A DNA stretch of 59,869 nt from Candidatus Syntrophosphaera sp. (GCA_019429425.1 JAHYIU010000004.1:1-59869), one strand, 5' to 3'. Counted from the stretch's first letter, positions 44,928 through 53,968 are shown. The notes: generated by a model not told the origin, from the sequence alone. Numbers and translations are program-made.

Positions 44928-46664
44928 TTAGGGGAGCTGTTTGAGGGCTTCCTTTGCCTTGGCCGCATGTTCCGGATCGTCTCCGGACTCGACGCATTTT
45001 TCCAGCCAGATCCGGGCGTTGGCGGAATCCCCCAGTTTAAGATAAATGGCGCCGATGTGCCAGGCGATCTCTGCCGGAACGTTCTCCATTTCCTGTGGAA
45101 TGGCGGTGAGATCCAGGGCCAGCTCGTATTCGCCGATCAGATAGTGGTACCAGGCCAGGCTGTCCAGATAGTAGGGGTTTACCGGTTCGACCGCGAGCGC
45201 TCGACGGATCAGGGCCGCGGCCTTTTCCGGGTCGGCGCCCTCGAGGAGCAGCGAATAGCCCAGATCGTTGTTGAACAAGGCATTTTCCGGATATTCTTCC
45301 TGCGCCTCCGCGAGCAGGGACCTGCGCTCCGCCGTCCTGCCCTGGTTGTAATAATACTGGAGGAGAAACTCATAATCCCCCTCGGACAGCCCGTGGCGCT
45401 GTTTCAGCCAGAGCAACAGATCGTGCCGGGCATCCACGAAGCTTTTATTGGTACTGTCCTGCACGGCGCTGGCGATCGCGGTCAGATATCGCGAAGGGGG
45501 GCCGTCTGAGAGCCGCAGCGTGATCTGCCGTTTGAAGGCTTCCAGGGTCGCGTGGTCCGGGGTTCTCCAATCTGCGGCGATGTCTGAGGTCACGGCAAAA
45601 TTGTAATGGGCCAGGATGTCGTCGAAGGAGGATGCTTCAAAGAGCTGATCCATCCAGGGGTCCAGAGCGTAGCTGTCGCCGGCTTTGAGGGATCGGGCGA
45701 TCAGCATGGTGCGAAGGTATTGCTTGTCGCGGTCCGGGGCTTCCAGGCCAGGCAGAAGCCCGCCCAGGGCGTCCAAAACGTCCCCGCGCTGGCTGAGCAT
45801 GGCGGAAAGGCCCAGCATATTGAGCAGATCGAGGTCCCGGGTTGGCAGGATCAAAGGCGCCAGCTGAGCCAGCAGCCCATAGCGGTCCGGGGCGATGCTG
45901 GAATCGGCGAACATCAGCATGTATTCCCTATCCGCCGGGTATTCCAGGCTGGAGAGATAATCCCTGGCCAGGTCCGGGTCATTGGCGCGGACGATGTGGT
46001 CCCGCAGCAACTTGTGCGAATCGTCCGAAGGGGCGATCTCATGGAGCCGGCGCAGGGCCTGGCGTTCCTTGTCCTGGTCGTAAAACATATAGATGCTGGC
46101 CAGCAGATAGAGCGTCTGGGGATCGTTGTGCGCCATTTGCAGCGCTTGGTCCAGATGCCTGAGTTCCGTGTTGTTTTTGTATCTGAGCTCAAAGATGAAG
46201 CGCTGAATGCTGGCCCGGGCGCTGGGGAAGCGGTTTTGTATCTCCTGGATCGTTTTCTGCAGGGCGTCCGCATCGGCTTCCCGCTCAAAGAATTCGAAGC
46301 AGGCGTAGAGGAGTTCCTCATCAAAAGCGAACTCGCGTGAATATTCATCGATCAGGCCGCGCAGTTCTTCAGTTTCGATCCCTCCTGCCTGATGCAGATT
46401 GATCGCGTTGAGCAGGACCTGTTTCTTGAGCCGATGGCTGCGCGGATCGCTGTCCAAGGCCCTGCGGTAGAGGGCGTCCGCGGCTGAATAGTTGTTCTGC
46501 GAGCGCAGATAGGAGGCCACGACGTAGTAGTAGATCGAGCCGTAATTGGGGCGGGAGGGATCAGCTTGGAGTTCCGTTCCGGTTTGGGCTCTGCGGCTCG
46601 CGCAGGCCCCCAGGGCCAGGCAGAGCAGGCAAATGGGGATGATCCTGGGCAAGGCAATGCTCAC
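44928..46664 (-). CDS. TPR-repeat lipoprotein
   Basis: The 578-residue protein has a lipobox at Cys21 (LGAC). TPR-like helical repeats are spread over its length, clearest near residues 45-75 and 450-560 (ALFNNDLGYSLLLEGADPEKA; PYYLDSLAWYHYLIGEYELAL). The start is GTG at 46664, overlapping the TGA of the upstream gene (GTGA). It probably acts as a periplasmic scaffold or in outer-membrane assembly, as TPR lipoproteins often do; the partner is unknown. It is the last gene of the nine-gene operon. Confidence 0.8.
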   Translation of the reverse strand: MSIALPRIIPICLLCLALGACASRRAQTGTELQADPSRPNYGSIYYYVVASYLRSQNNYSAADALYRRALDSDPRSHRLKKQVLLNAINLHQAGGIETEELRGLIDEYSREFAFDEELLYACFEFFEREADADALQKTIQEIQNRFPSARASIQRFIFELRYKNNTELRHLDQALQMAHNDPQTLYLLASIYMFYDQDKERQALRRLHEIAPSDDSHKLLRDHIVRANDPDLARDYLSSLEYPADREYMLMFADSSIAPDRYGLLAQLAPLILPTRDLDLLNMLGLSAMLSQRGDVLDALGGLLPGLEAPDRDKQYLRTMLIARSLKAGDSYALDPWMDQLFEASSFDDILAHYNFAVTSDIAADWRTPDHATLEAFKRQITLRLSDGPPSRYLTAIASAVQDSTNKSFVDARHDLLLWLKQRHGLSEGDYEFLLQYYYNQGRTAERRSLLAEAQEEYPENALFNNDLGYSLLLEGADPEKAAALIRRALAVEPVNPYYLDSLAWYHYLIGEYELALDLTAIPQEMENVPAEIAWHIGAIYLKLGDSANARIWLEKCVESGDDPEHAAKAKEALKQLP

Positions 46665-47728
46665 TTGATTTGCAGGGATTGGGAGATCATGCCCAGTTCC
46701 AGCAGGCTGGGAAGCTTTTCCCCATCAGGAAAATAGACGATGCTGTCCACCACGTAGGCCGTCTGCGAGATTTCATGCCAGAAAGCGTAGGTCTGGAAAG
46801 CGCCGCCGACACCCCCGCCCAGGCTCTTGTTGATCCAATGCCCGTAGATGCGCAGTCCGTCCTGGCCGGCGATCCTGGCCTCTTCAGCCTGGTATTTGTA
46901 GATCTCGTCCCCGTTGTAGTATCTGGCTCCCAGTTCCTGTCGTTTGGCGTACAGCCAGTCCGCGTCGATGGTGTTTTCCGCCATGGCTTGATGGTGGACC
47001 GAGACATACTTGTCCGGAATGCTGCGGCTGGGGGTCGCGGGCTGGTAGATGAAGGAAAGGAAGCCGCCGGCCTTGTCTTCCCTGAAAGGCCGGAAATTCA
47101 CAGGCACCTGGAGGGTGAAAGGCCAGTCCTCAAAAAAACTGGCGGCATAGACGGAAAGCCTGTAGGCTTGGTAGCCGAGGCGCTTTTCATAGCGCTCCCG
47201 GAAATAGCCGAAGATCTGGTCCGCTCGCTGTCGGGCCAGACTTTCCAGGGATGGCGCGTCCGCGGCCAGGAGATAGAGGATGAGCTGGTCGCGCACATGT
47301 TGGTTGTTGATCACAAAGAGCTCCGCCCCGCTTTCCTTTGCCGAATCGATCAGATTGGGGGCCAGGGTCCGGAGCATCTGGGCCGAAACCTCGTCCGCGC
47401 CGTCCAAAGTTCCGCAGAAGACCAGGTTTTTGTAGTTGAGGTAGGTGTCAAACTCCTTGAAATCGATGGAGACGGGATTGAAATAGCGCTCCGGGACCGT
47501 GAGCGTGACCTCGCGGGAGAGCGTGGAATCGAGGATGGAAGCCACCTGCGCCTGATTCCGTGCGCCGGCGAAGATGAAGACATCCCTGTCCTCACCATAG
47601 GCGACCGGCTTGGAGCCGTCGATCAGGTTGTCATACCTTGTATAATGGTTGGCTTCGCCTGAATCCTTGCCGCAAGAGGCCAGGACCAGGAGCAGCGCGG
47701 CTGCCAGCAGAAGGACCGTGAGTTTCAT
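46661..47728 (-). CDS. DUF4837 family lipoprotein
   Basis: The 355-residue protein has a lipobox at Cys19 (LASC). The overall pattern, including GGAFQTYAFWHEISQTAYVV and VYFPDGEKL near the C-terminus, fits DUF4837, a family of FCB-group lipoproteins without known function. It is coupled to the TPR gene downstream (GTGA overlap) and to pgsA upstream (overlap of four bases). The location suggests an envelope role linked to phospholipid synthesis, by inference. Confidence 0.75.
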   Translation of the reverse strand: MKLTVLLLAAALLLVLASCGKDSGEANHYTRYDNLIDGSKPVAYGEDRDVFIFAGARNQAQVASILDSTLSREVTLTVPERYFNPVSIDFKEFDTYLNYKNLVFCGTLDGADEVSAQMLRTLAPNLIDSAKESGAELFVINNQHVRDQLILYLLAADAPSLESLARQRADQIFGYFRERYEKRLGYQAYRLSVYAASFFEDWPFTLQVPVNFRPFREDKAGGFLSFIYQPATPSRSIPDKYVSVHHQAMAENTIDADWLYAKRQELGARYYNGDEIYKYQAEEARIAGQDGLRIYGHWINKSLGGGVGGAFQTYAFWHEISQTAYVVDSIVYFPDGEKLPSLLELGMISQSLQIK

Positions 47729-48291
47729 TTTTCCTCCTTCAAAACAGGTTGTTGGGGCGGCTTGAAATAATTCAGCCCACTATACAAGGTAAGCAGGGCG
47801 ACCAGTCCAAACCAGATGTTTGCCGCGGTTACGCAGTACCGGGGAACAGCCGGAAGCCAGGCCCAGAGGGCGAAAGCAAGGATGATCCCGGTCATTTGCA
47901 GGAAAGTTTTCCACTTGCCCAGAGTGTCCGCCGGCAGGATGATCCCCCTCTTCTTGTATACTTCGCGCAAAACGGTGATCACCACTTCCCGCAGGGCGAT
48001 GGCGATGAAGATGGGCAGAAACAGCCGGTAGGGCTCCAACCAGGTGAGGGCGGCCAGGGCGGAAAGGACCACCAGCTTGTCCGCCAGGGGATCGGCGATC
48101 TTGCCGAAATCGCTGATGACCTTCCATTTGCGGGCCAGCCAGCCATCCAGGAAATCCGTGACCGCGCAGACCGCGAAAACCAGCAAAGCCCAGGCCACGT
48201 GGTTTTGCACTTCCGAAACAAAGATCAGCCAGACGAAAACCGGGATCAGCAGGACCCGCAGGATGGTGAGGGCGTTAGGAATCCAGCGCAT
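47725..48291 (-). CDS. pgsA: CDP-diacylglycerol-glycerol-3-phosphate phosphatidyltransferase
   Basis: This is an integral membrane enzyme of phosphatidylglycerol synthesis that moves phosphatidyl from CDP-diacylglycerol to glycerol-3-phosphate. The CDP-alcohol phosphotransferase signature is complete: Asp46-x2-Asp49-Gly50-x2-Ala53-Arg54-x8-Gly63-x3-Asp67-x3-Asp71. The length of 188 is usual. Its start lies 17 bases inside the end of the upstream gene. Other CDP-alcohol transferases share the motif, but the PNALTILR start and the length favour PgsA. Confidence 0.92.
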   Translation of the reverse strand: MRWIPNALTILRVLLIPVFVWLIFVSEVQNHVAWALLVFAVCAVTDFLDGWLARKWKVISDFGKIADPLADKLVVLSALAALTWLEPYRLFLPIFIAIALREVVITVLREVYKKRGIILPADTLGKWKTFLQMTGIILAFALWAWLPAVPRYCVTAANIWFGLVALLTLYSGLNYFKPPQQPVLKEEK

Positions 48292-49129
48292 CGCTCTTTC
48301 CGGGCACGGTGACGGTTATGGAGGGGCCTGATCCTGAAACTCCCGGCTCGCGCGTGTTGTCCAGCAAAATGGCGATGACGCTGGCTGCCAGGACCGAGAT
48401 GAATTGGACCAGGAAAAAGGTCCAGTCCACAAGGGGCTTCAGCAAACCCAGGGCCGCCAGGGCCAGATAGCCAAGGACATTGACCAGGAAGGGTATCATC
48501 AGCAGCTTTATGGATTGCCACTTCTTCAGCTCGCTTTTGCGGATGGATTCGAGGATGGTGGCCCGCATGTCCCGCGGAGTGAGGGCCTGGGCCAGGAAAA
48601 GATAGAGCCGGGCAAAGAGGAACATCAGGAAAAAGACCAGGGCGGTGAACAGGGTGGAATTGCTCCAGCGCCTGGTCAGGTGGTCGATCTCGGTTTTGAC
48701 GAGGCCCCAGGCGGCAGCCTGGCTGTCGATATCGGCTTCCGGGACCCCGCGTTCCCTGAGCAGTTCCAAAACCTGCTCCCGTGCAGCAAAGGAAGCCCCG
48801 GAGGCTTTGAAAAACAGCGTCATGACGTTGGGAAAGCGGTAATCGCGGAGGGTATTGGGCTCGATGCCCAGTTCGTATTCCCGCAGCAGGGCCTCCGCCG
48901 CTTCGCGCCCTGATTCCTTGGCCAGGGAATCTATCTCCGCCACATTGACGTGCAGCTCGATGGCCAGGCTGTCCATGGCGATGGCGTTGTCCATGTAGAC
49001 GTAGACCGGCAGCCCGGAAAGCTGCTGCAGGCGGAATTGCCGGCTTTCCTGATATTGGTGGTGGATGTATGTCCAGGCCAGCAGAGCGGCCGTGATCAGG
49101 ATCAGGATCACCGTAAAGCGTGAATTCAT
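48275..49129 (-). CDS. Four-helix inner-membrane protein, possibly FtsX-like
   Basis: The 284-residue protein has one N-terminal helix (about residues 6-24), an extracytoplasmic domain of 140 residues, and three helices in the C-terminal half (about 158-180, 210-230, 235-258). This topology and the loop segment KLLMIPFLVNVLGY resemble FtsX, the membrane partner of FtsE that activates amidases through M23-type factors. An M23 protein lies a few genes upstream. The sequence likeness is weak and no ftsE is visible, so the label is tentative. The ATG overlaps the stop of the methyltransferase gene; the end overlaps pgsA. Confidence 0.45.
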   Translation of the reverse strand: MNSRFTVILILITAALLAWTYIHHQYQESRQFRLQQLSGLPVYVYMDNAIAMDSLAIELHVNVAEIDSLAKESGREAAEALLREYELGIEPNTLRDYRFPNVMTLFFKASGASFAAREQVLELLRERGVPEADIDSQAAAWGLVKTEIDHLTRRWSNSTLFTALVFFLMFLFARLYLFLAQALTPRDMRATILESIRKSELKKWQSIKLLMIPFLVNVLGYLALAALGLLKPLVDWTFFLVQFISVLAASVIAILLDNTREPGVSGSGPSITVTVPGKSDALDS

Positions 49130-49734
49130 CTTGCTTGTCCTTTATGCCGGATATGGCAGATAAGATGTCTTTTGAGACCAGCAGCCGGAGAGAGCGAAAT
49201 TATGTCAAGCAAAGTCTTGGCCGCCGCGACCCGGATATCTTCGGCCCGCGAGGCCGGATAAAGCAGCAGCGCGTCGCCTTCCGGGGCCAGGTTGCGCCGC
49301 ACGCAATCCAGAACATCCTGGAGGGCGCATTCCAGTTCAAAGCGGCTGACATTTCTGCTCTGGAGCGGGCTGTACCTGCCGCTGCCTGTTTTTTGCCAGG
49401 GAGGGTTGGAGACGATCAGGCTATAGGGCTCATCAGAGCTGTACTGGCGCAGGTCGGAAAGCAGAAACTGGATCTGCAGGCCAAGGCGTGAAGCATTCTC
49501 GCAAGCCAGAGCGTGAAGTTCGGGCTGGATCTCCAGCGCTTCGATCTCCCATCCGGGACGGGCCAGAGCCAGCATGATGCTCACGATCCCGCAACCGCTC
49601 CCCAGTTCGAGGACCCGCAGTTGTTGCTCGTCCCTGAGGGCCAGGGCGGCTTTGCGCAGGGAGTCGGAGGCATGACTAACCGCTTGCGAGGCAGCGTCCT
49701 GCAGAATGTAAAGCCCCTCCCCATCGAGGTCCAC
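49126..49734 (-). CDS. Class I SAM-dependent methyltransferase, TrmN6/PrmC-like
   Basis: It has a Rossmann methyltransferase core with VLELGSGCGIVSIML (SAM motif I) and the N-x-P-x-aromatic active site VSNPPW, which marks N6-adenine or glutamine methylation. The best fit is tRNA1(Val) A37 N6-methyltransferase (TrmN6/YfiC). The start is uncertain: no in-frame ATG exists near the end of nadA. I give GTG at 49734, 14 bases after the nadA stop (202 aa), with initiation probably by coupling; a CTG at 49752 is an alternative. The stop overlaps the next start (ATGA). Confidence 0.75.
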   Translation of the reverse strand: MDLDGEGLYILQDAASQAVSHASDSLRKAALALRDEQQLRVLELGSGCGIVSIMLALARPGWEIEALEIQPELHALACENASRLGLQIQFLLSDLRQYSSDEPYSLIVSNPPWQKTGSGRYSPLQSRNVSRFELECALQDVLDCVRRNLAPEGDALLLYPASRAEDIRVAAAKTLLDIISLSPAAGLKRHLICHIRHKGQAR

Positions 49735-49748
49735 GCGCCGGGTTTTGA

Positions 49749-50651
49749 TCAGATGGAAAGCTCCAGCATGCGGGTTAGCGAGCGCAGGGCCTTGGTGGCG
49801 ATCTCGGGATCCACCGTCACCTCGTGCTGCTCCTTGTCCAGGGATTCCAAAACATGGTGCAGGGTGGTTTTGCGCATGTTGACACAGCGGGCCAGTGTGT
49901 TCAGGGCCTCCAGCTGTTTGTGGGGATAGATGTGCTTCAGATAGTCCGTGAAAGCCGCTTCGGTGGCGATGATCAGCTTGTCGTGGTCGCTGGCGTATTT
50001 CATCATCCCGCCTGTGGAAAGCACATGGTCCGCTGCTTCCACGATGTCCTCGTCGCACTCCGGATGGGCCAGCAAGGTGAAGCCGGGATGCAGCTCGCGG
50101 ATCTTGAGCAACTGCCTGTGCTGAAAGCCCCATTCGTGCACCGGGCAGTAGCCTTCCCAGACGATGACCTTGCGTCCGCTTTGCCGGCCAGCCCAGGTTC
50201 CCAGGTTCTTGTCCGGAACGAAGAGGATGGTCTGGTCTTTGGGAAAGGATTTGAGGATCCTGACCGCGTTTGAGGAAGTGCAGCAGACGTCGCTTTCGGC
50301 CTTGACCTCGACCGAGGAATTGACATAGCAGACCACCGCGGCGCCTGGATGTTGGGCTTTGAAACCACGCAGCTGCTCCGCCGTGATCATGTCCGCCATG
50401 GGGCAGCCCGCGTCCTCGGCCGGGAGCAGGATCTTCGCCCCGGGATTGAGGATAGAAGCGGTCTCCGCCATGAAGCGCACCCCGCAGAAAACGATCAGCC
50501 GGGCCTTGCTCTGCTGCGCCAGGATCGAGAGCTGCAGTGAATCCCCCCGGAAATCGGCAATGTCCTGGACCGCGATGGCTTGATAGTTGTGGGCCAGGAT
50601 CAGGGCGTTCTTTTCCTGGCGAAGCCTGTTAATCTTGTCTATGAGTGTCAT
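49749..50651 (-). CDS. nadA: Quinolinate synthase A
   Basis: A [4Fe-4S] enzyme that condenses iminoaspartate with dihydroxyacetone phosphate to quinolinate for NAD synthesis. The three cluster cysteines fall at Cys83 (GCPMAD), Cys169 (GYCPVH) and Cys256 (ARCVNM), at the spacing known for the family. The start ATG at 50651 has GGGAGG upstream and gives 300 residues, the usual short form. Longer upstream frames read into dut. nadB and nadC are not in the window. Confidence 0.95.
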   Translation of the reverse strand: MTLIDKINRLRQEKNALILAHNYQAIAVQDIADFRGDSLQLSILAQQSKARLIVFCGVRFMAETASILNPGAKILLPAEDAGCPMADMITAEQLRGFKAQHPGAAVVCYVNSSVEVKAESDVCCTSSNAVRILKSFPKDQTILFVPDKNLGTWAGRQSGRKVIVWEGYCPVHEWGFQHRQLLKIRELHPGFTLLAHPECDEDIVEAADHVLSTGGMMKYASDHDKLIIATEAAFTDYLKHIYPHKQLEALNTLARCVNMRKTTLHHVLESLDKEQHEVTVDPEIATKALRSLTRMLELSI

Positions 50652-50664
50652 GGCAAACCTCCCT

Positions 50665-51099
50665 TCATTCCCCCGTATGCCCAAATCCGCCTTCGGAACG
50701 GCTGCTGTCTTCAAGCTCGGGAGCTTCCTCAAAATCGGCGCAGACCACAGGGCAGATGACGATCTGGGCAACGCGCATGGTGGGCTGGATGATCACGGTC
50801 TCGGCGGAGGCGTTGATCAGGATGACCTTGAGCTCGCCCCGGTAGTCGGAATCGATCGTGCCGGGCGAATTCAGCACCCCCAGTCCCCTGTGCAGGGCCA
50901 GTCCGCTGCGGGGTCGGATCTGCCCTTCATAGCCAGTCGGAATCTCCACCGCGATGCCTGTGGGGATGGCGGCCCTGTCCCCGGGCTCGAGGACCTCGGA
51001 TCTGGCCAGATCGGCGCTCAGGTCCCAACCCACGCTGTGGTCGGTCATCCTCTTGGGCGGAATGGCGGTCGGGGTGAGCAGTTTATAGCGTATCTTCAT
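50665..51099 (-). CDS. dut: dUTP diphosphatase
   Basis: A trimeric dUTPase that hydrolyses dUTP to dUMP and so keeps uracil out of DNA. The five family motifs are present: VGWDLSA, PRSGLA, a GTIDSDYRGE catalytic segment, RVAQIVICP and the C-terminal SEGGFGHTG arm. At 144 residues it has the usual length. The ATG overlaps the stop of the prenyl synthase gene. With the type 4 uracil-DNA glycosylase elsewhere in the window it covers both sides of uracil control. Confidence 0.95.
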   Translation of the reverse strand: MKIRYKLLTPTAIPPKRMTDHSVGWDLSADLARSEVLEPGDRAAIPTGIAVEIPTGYEGQIRPRSGLALHRGLGVLNSPGTIDSDYRGELKVILINASAETVIIQPTMRVAQIVICPVVCADFEEAPELEDSSRSEGGFGHTGE

Positions 51100-51986
51100 G
51101 ATTTGCGGTTAAGCAGGTATTCTGCCACGATATCCAGCAGCAGCGCCTTTTCTCCCAAGGCGGAAATGCTTTCCCGGGCTTGGGCGATCAGCTCCTGGGC
51201 CTTGCGCTTGGATTCCGCGATCCCATACACGGAAGGGTAGGTCGCTTTCTGGACATGGGCGTCCTTGCCGACCGTCTTGCCCATCTCGTCGGGATCGCCT
51301 TCGATGTCCAGCAGGTCGTCTACGATCTGGAAAGCCAGACCCACCTTGGCCCCGTAATCCTCCACCAGCTTGAGTTCCTCAGCAGGAGCATCGCCGGCGA
51401 GGGCGCCAAAGCGCAGGCACAGCTTGATCAGCCTGGCGGTCTTGTTCTCGTGGATATAATCGATCGTTTTCCTGTCGACTTTTTTGCCTTCGGATTCGAT
51501 GTCCACCATCTGGCCGGCTATCAGGCCCCGGATCCCGCACTGCTCGGCCATTTCCCGGATGAATTGCAGGCGCAGCTCAGCCTTGATTTCGGCATGGGTG
51601 ATGAGCTCAAAGGCGCTGATCAGAAGGGCGTCGCCGGCCAGCAGGGCCTCGCCTTCGCCAAAGAGGGCGTGGCAGGATTTCTTGCCGCGGCGGTATTCGT
51701 CGTTGTCGATATCCGGCATGTCGTCGTGGATCAGGGAAAAGGTGTGCAGCATCTCGATCGCGGCGGCCACGGGCGTGATCGCCTCCACATTGTCCTTGTA
51801 CATCTGATAGGCGATCATGGTGAGATAGGGCCGCAGCCTTTTCCCTCCGGCGAAAACGCTGTAGCGCAGAGCTTTGTGGATGTTTTTCGGATATTCGTCC
51901 TTGCGGGGGAGGTAGCGGTCGAGAATGATGTTGACCAGCTCCTGCTTCTCTTTCATGTCCTTTTTGAGGCGCACTTTTCTATCCAT
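51096..51986 (-). CDS. ispA: Polyprenyl (farnesyl/geranylgeranyl) diphosphate synthase
   Basis: A trans-isoprenyl diphosphate synthase of 296 residues with both Asp-rich motifs: DDMPDIDND (Asp88, Asp89, Asp92) and DDLLDIEGD, plus the GGKRLRP substrate site. The residue pair Thr82-Phe83 before the first Asp motif and the DDxxD form fit short-chain products, farnesyl or geranylgeranyl. The ATG at 51986 overlaps the xseB stop; an alternative start at 51956 would leave out ten residues. The xseB-ispA pairing is widespread in bacteria. Confidence 0.92.
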   Translation of the reverse strand: MDRKVRLKKDMKEKQELVNIILDRYLPRKDEYPKNIHKALRYSVFAGGKRLRPYLTMIAYQMYKDNVEAITPVAAAIEMLHTFSLIHDDMPDIDNDEYRRGKKSCHALFGEGEALLAGDALLISAFELITHAEIKAELRLQFIREMAEQCGIRGLIAGQMVDIESEGKKVDRKTIDYIHENKTARLIKLCLRFGALAGDAPAEELKLVEDYGAKVGLAFQIVDDLLDIEGDPDEMGKTVGKDAHVQKATYPSVYGIAESKRKAQELIAQARESISALGEKALLLDIVAEYLLNRKS

Positions 51987-52218
51987 TTTCGCCCTCGTTT
52001 TCCTCGGCCTGCTTGATCCGGGCGTTGAGCATCCTGATCTTGGTTTCCGCCCCCTCCAGGTTTTTCTGGCAAAGGTGCAGATAGCCGATCCCTTCTTCAT
52101 AGAGGGCGATCATTTCATCCAGGCTAAGTTGTTCCCTGGTCATCTTTTCCACAACTCCTTCCAGGGCCTGGATGGCCTTTTCAAAGCTGAGCAATTCGCT
52201 TTCCCGAGCTTCGTTCAT
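51979..52218 (-). CDS. xseB: Exodeoxyribonuclease VII small subunit
   Basis: The 79-residue helical protein has SFEKAIQALEGVVEKM and SLDEMIALYEEGIGYLHLC, matching XseB, which binds the large subunit XseA to form the single-strand DNA exonuclease. xseA is not nearby. It is the first gene after a good promoter at 52254-52282, with GGGAGAA a few bases before the ATG. Confidence 0.92.
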   Translation of the reverse strand: MNEARESELLSFEKAIQALEGVVEKMTREQLSLDEMIALYEEGIGYLHLCQKNLEGAETKIRMLNARIKQAEENEGENG

Positions 52219-52253
52219 ACTTGTTCTCCCAAAGTTATGACGTAATTCTAACC

Positions 52254-52282
52254 TTTATAAATTAGCAGATAAATCTTGTCAA
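52254..52282 (-). promoter_or_regulatory. Sigma70-type promoter for the xseB-ispA-dut-nadA operon
   Basis: Read on the minus strand: TTGACA (52282-52277), a 17-base spacer, then TATAAA (52259-52254). It lies in the 67-base gap between thiN and xseB, 36 bases before the xseB ATG. The -35 is perfect and the -10 matches five of six. Confidence 0.8.
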
Positions 52283-52285
52283 TCC

Positions 52286-52930
52286 TTATTTCGCCAGAAT
52301 CGCCAGAACCTGTCCGGAAATCAGCTTTATCCGCGCTTCCGGAGCGATGATCCGGTTGCTGAGCCCGCGGGTCTGGTCTTCAGCCATGGCCAGGTCTTGC
52401 AGGGAATAATCCAGCCCCTCAGAATCCCGGAACAATGCCTTGCCCCTCCAGGCGAAAAGCGAGATGACGCAGCCCTGACAGCCCTCCAGCGAAGTGTTCT
52501 CCTCCAGCCAGAAAAGGCGCTGCCGTTCTGATTCGATGCTGGCCTCCACCCCTCTCTGCCGCGCCAGGGATAGGTTTTGCACCAGAGCCAGGGCATGGTC
52601 GAATCGTCCCTCCAGGTCGTTGCAGATCACGATCTCTCCCGCTTCCTGCTCCAGGCACCAGAGAATGGCAAGTTCCGTGTCGCTCTCGTTCTTGCGGCTC
52701 GGATAGGCCAGTTGGCAGGTGCGTGAATACCTCTTCAGCAGAGCCGGGGAAACGGAATCCATGTCCCCGATGATCAGAGAGGGCTTGAGCCCCAACCGGT
52801 CCACGCGCTCCAAACCGCCATCCACTGCCACCAACAGGTCCGCGCCAGGGTCGATGGACGCGTAGCTGGAAAAGATCTCCTCCGGGCTGCGGGCCGTGAA
52901 CAGCCAGGCTTTTTTTCGCGATATCCTCAT
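52286..52930 (-). CDS. thiN: Thiamine pyrophosphokinase
   Basis: The 214-residue enzyme transfers diphosphate from ATP to thiamine. Motifs are AVDGG (residues 35-39), IIGDMDSV (residues 53-60), KNESDTELA, and EGRFDHALA, where most relatives have GGRxDH. The start ATG at 52930 overlaps the end of the M23 peptidase gene by four bases, so these two form an operon ahead of the xseB promoter. Confidence 0.9.
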   Translation of the reverse strand: MRISRKKAWLFTARSPEEIFSSYASIDPGADLLVAVDGGLERVDRLGLKPSLIIGDMDSVSPALLKRYSRTCQLAYPSRKNESDTELAILWCLEQEAGEIVICNDLEGRFDHALALVQNLSLARQRGVEASIESERQRLFWLEENTSLEGCQGCVISLFAWRGKALFRDSEGLDYSLQDLAMAEDQTRGLSNRIIAPEARIKLISGQVLAILAK

Positions 52931-53859
52931 CTGGCGGCGTAGGTGTTGGTGTCGATGCGGTTCAAATAGACCGTGGGATTGAGCTGCCTGCCGTTGCGGG
53001 AGACCGCGTAGTGCAGGTGTGGACCAGTCGAAAGCCCCGTGTTGCCCATCAGGCCGATGATCTGGCCCTTGCAGACCAAATCCCCGGGGCGCACCTTGAA
53101 GCTGTAGAGATGCCCGTAGAGGGTCTGATAGCCGTCGGTATGCTCAATGGTGATCATCTTGCCATAGCCGTTGACATTCTGCGCTCGGGAGACGATCCCA
53201 TCCGCCGTGGCGTAGATCGGAGTGCCGACCCTGTTGGCGATGTCCAGTCCGTAGTGATACTCGAATTCCAGGGTGATGGGATGGTAGCGGTGTCCCCAGC
53301 CGTCAGTGAGCTGGCCAAAAGTGGGATGGATCGCCGGAATACCGTCGCCATGGGTGTCGAACTCCTCCGGCAGTATGAAGGAAAGGCCCACGTCGCTTGA
53401 TCCGAATTCCACCTGCTGCTTCAGGGTCGCCAGCTTCAGCTCGATCGAATCAAGCTTCCTGCCCAGGCCGGGATTGACCTGCAGCCGGTTCGGAGCCAGG
53501 GGGTCCTGCTTTCCGAAATGGGGATAGGCGGTGGCCGCCTCTTTTCTATACACGCCCAGCGTGTCCAGCCGGACGTTGATGGAATCGAGCTCCGTCTCAT
53601 AGAGGTCCAGCTTTTCGCGCAAATAGTCGTTTTCAGTCTCCAGCCTCCGCAGCCGGGAGCTAAGCTCGGAGTTCTGCCCCTGAAAGGCGAAAAAGCCCAA
53701 AAGCGCCAGCCCCAGAACCAAGAGCAGAACGAGCAGAATCAGGACCCAGGGGCGAAAAGCCACGCTGTGCTTGATCCCCATGTTGTCCAGGATCAGCTTG
53801 ATCCGCCGGTCCGGATAGGTCTCCGGCTCCAGCTCTGGCAAGAATCGTTCTTCTTTCAT
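52927..53859 (-). CDS. Membrane-anchored M23 (LytM) metallopeptidase
   Basis: The 310-residue protein has a cytoplasmic N-terminal 35 residues, one membrane helix (about 38-60), a coiled coil (about 62-100) and a C-terminal M23 domain. Zinc motifs are HYGLD (His202, Asp206) and HLHY (His281, His283), with GYGKMITIEHTDG between them, so the active site seems intact. It should cut peptide cross-links in peptidoglycan or regulate amidases. The possible FtsX-like protein in the next operon would be a natural partner. It is the first gene of a two-gene operon with thiN, downstream of the tRNA cluster. Confidence 0.88.
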   Translation of the reverse strand: MKEERFLPELEPETYPDRRIKLILDNMGIKHSVAFRPWVLILLVLLLVLGLALLGFFAFQGQNSELSSRLRRLETENDYLREKLDLYETELDSINVRLDTLGVYRKEAATAYPHFGKQDPLAPNRLQVNPGLGRKLDSIELKLATLKQQVEFGSSDVGLSFILPEEFDTHGDGIPAIHPTFGQLTDGWGHRYHPITLEFEYHYGLDIANRVGTPIYATADGIVSRAQNVNGYGKMITIEHTDGYQTLYGHLYSFKVRPGDLVCKGQIIGLMGNTGLSTGPHLHYAVSRNGRQLNPTVYLNRIDTNTYAAR

Positions 53860-53968
53860 CTAAGGCGCTTGGTTCCCATCTTTATTGTAATGTTTAAGGT
53901 TTTTTATGCAAAAAACAGCCCAGTTGGAGGAATATTAATGGTGATTGATCCTGGCTTGAGGCTGAAAG

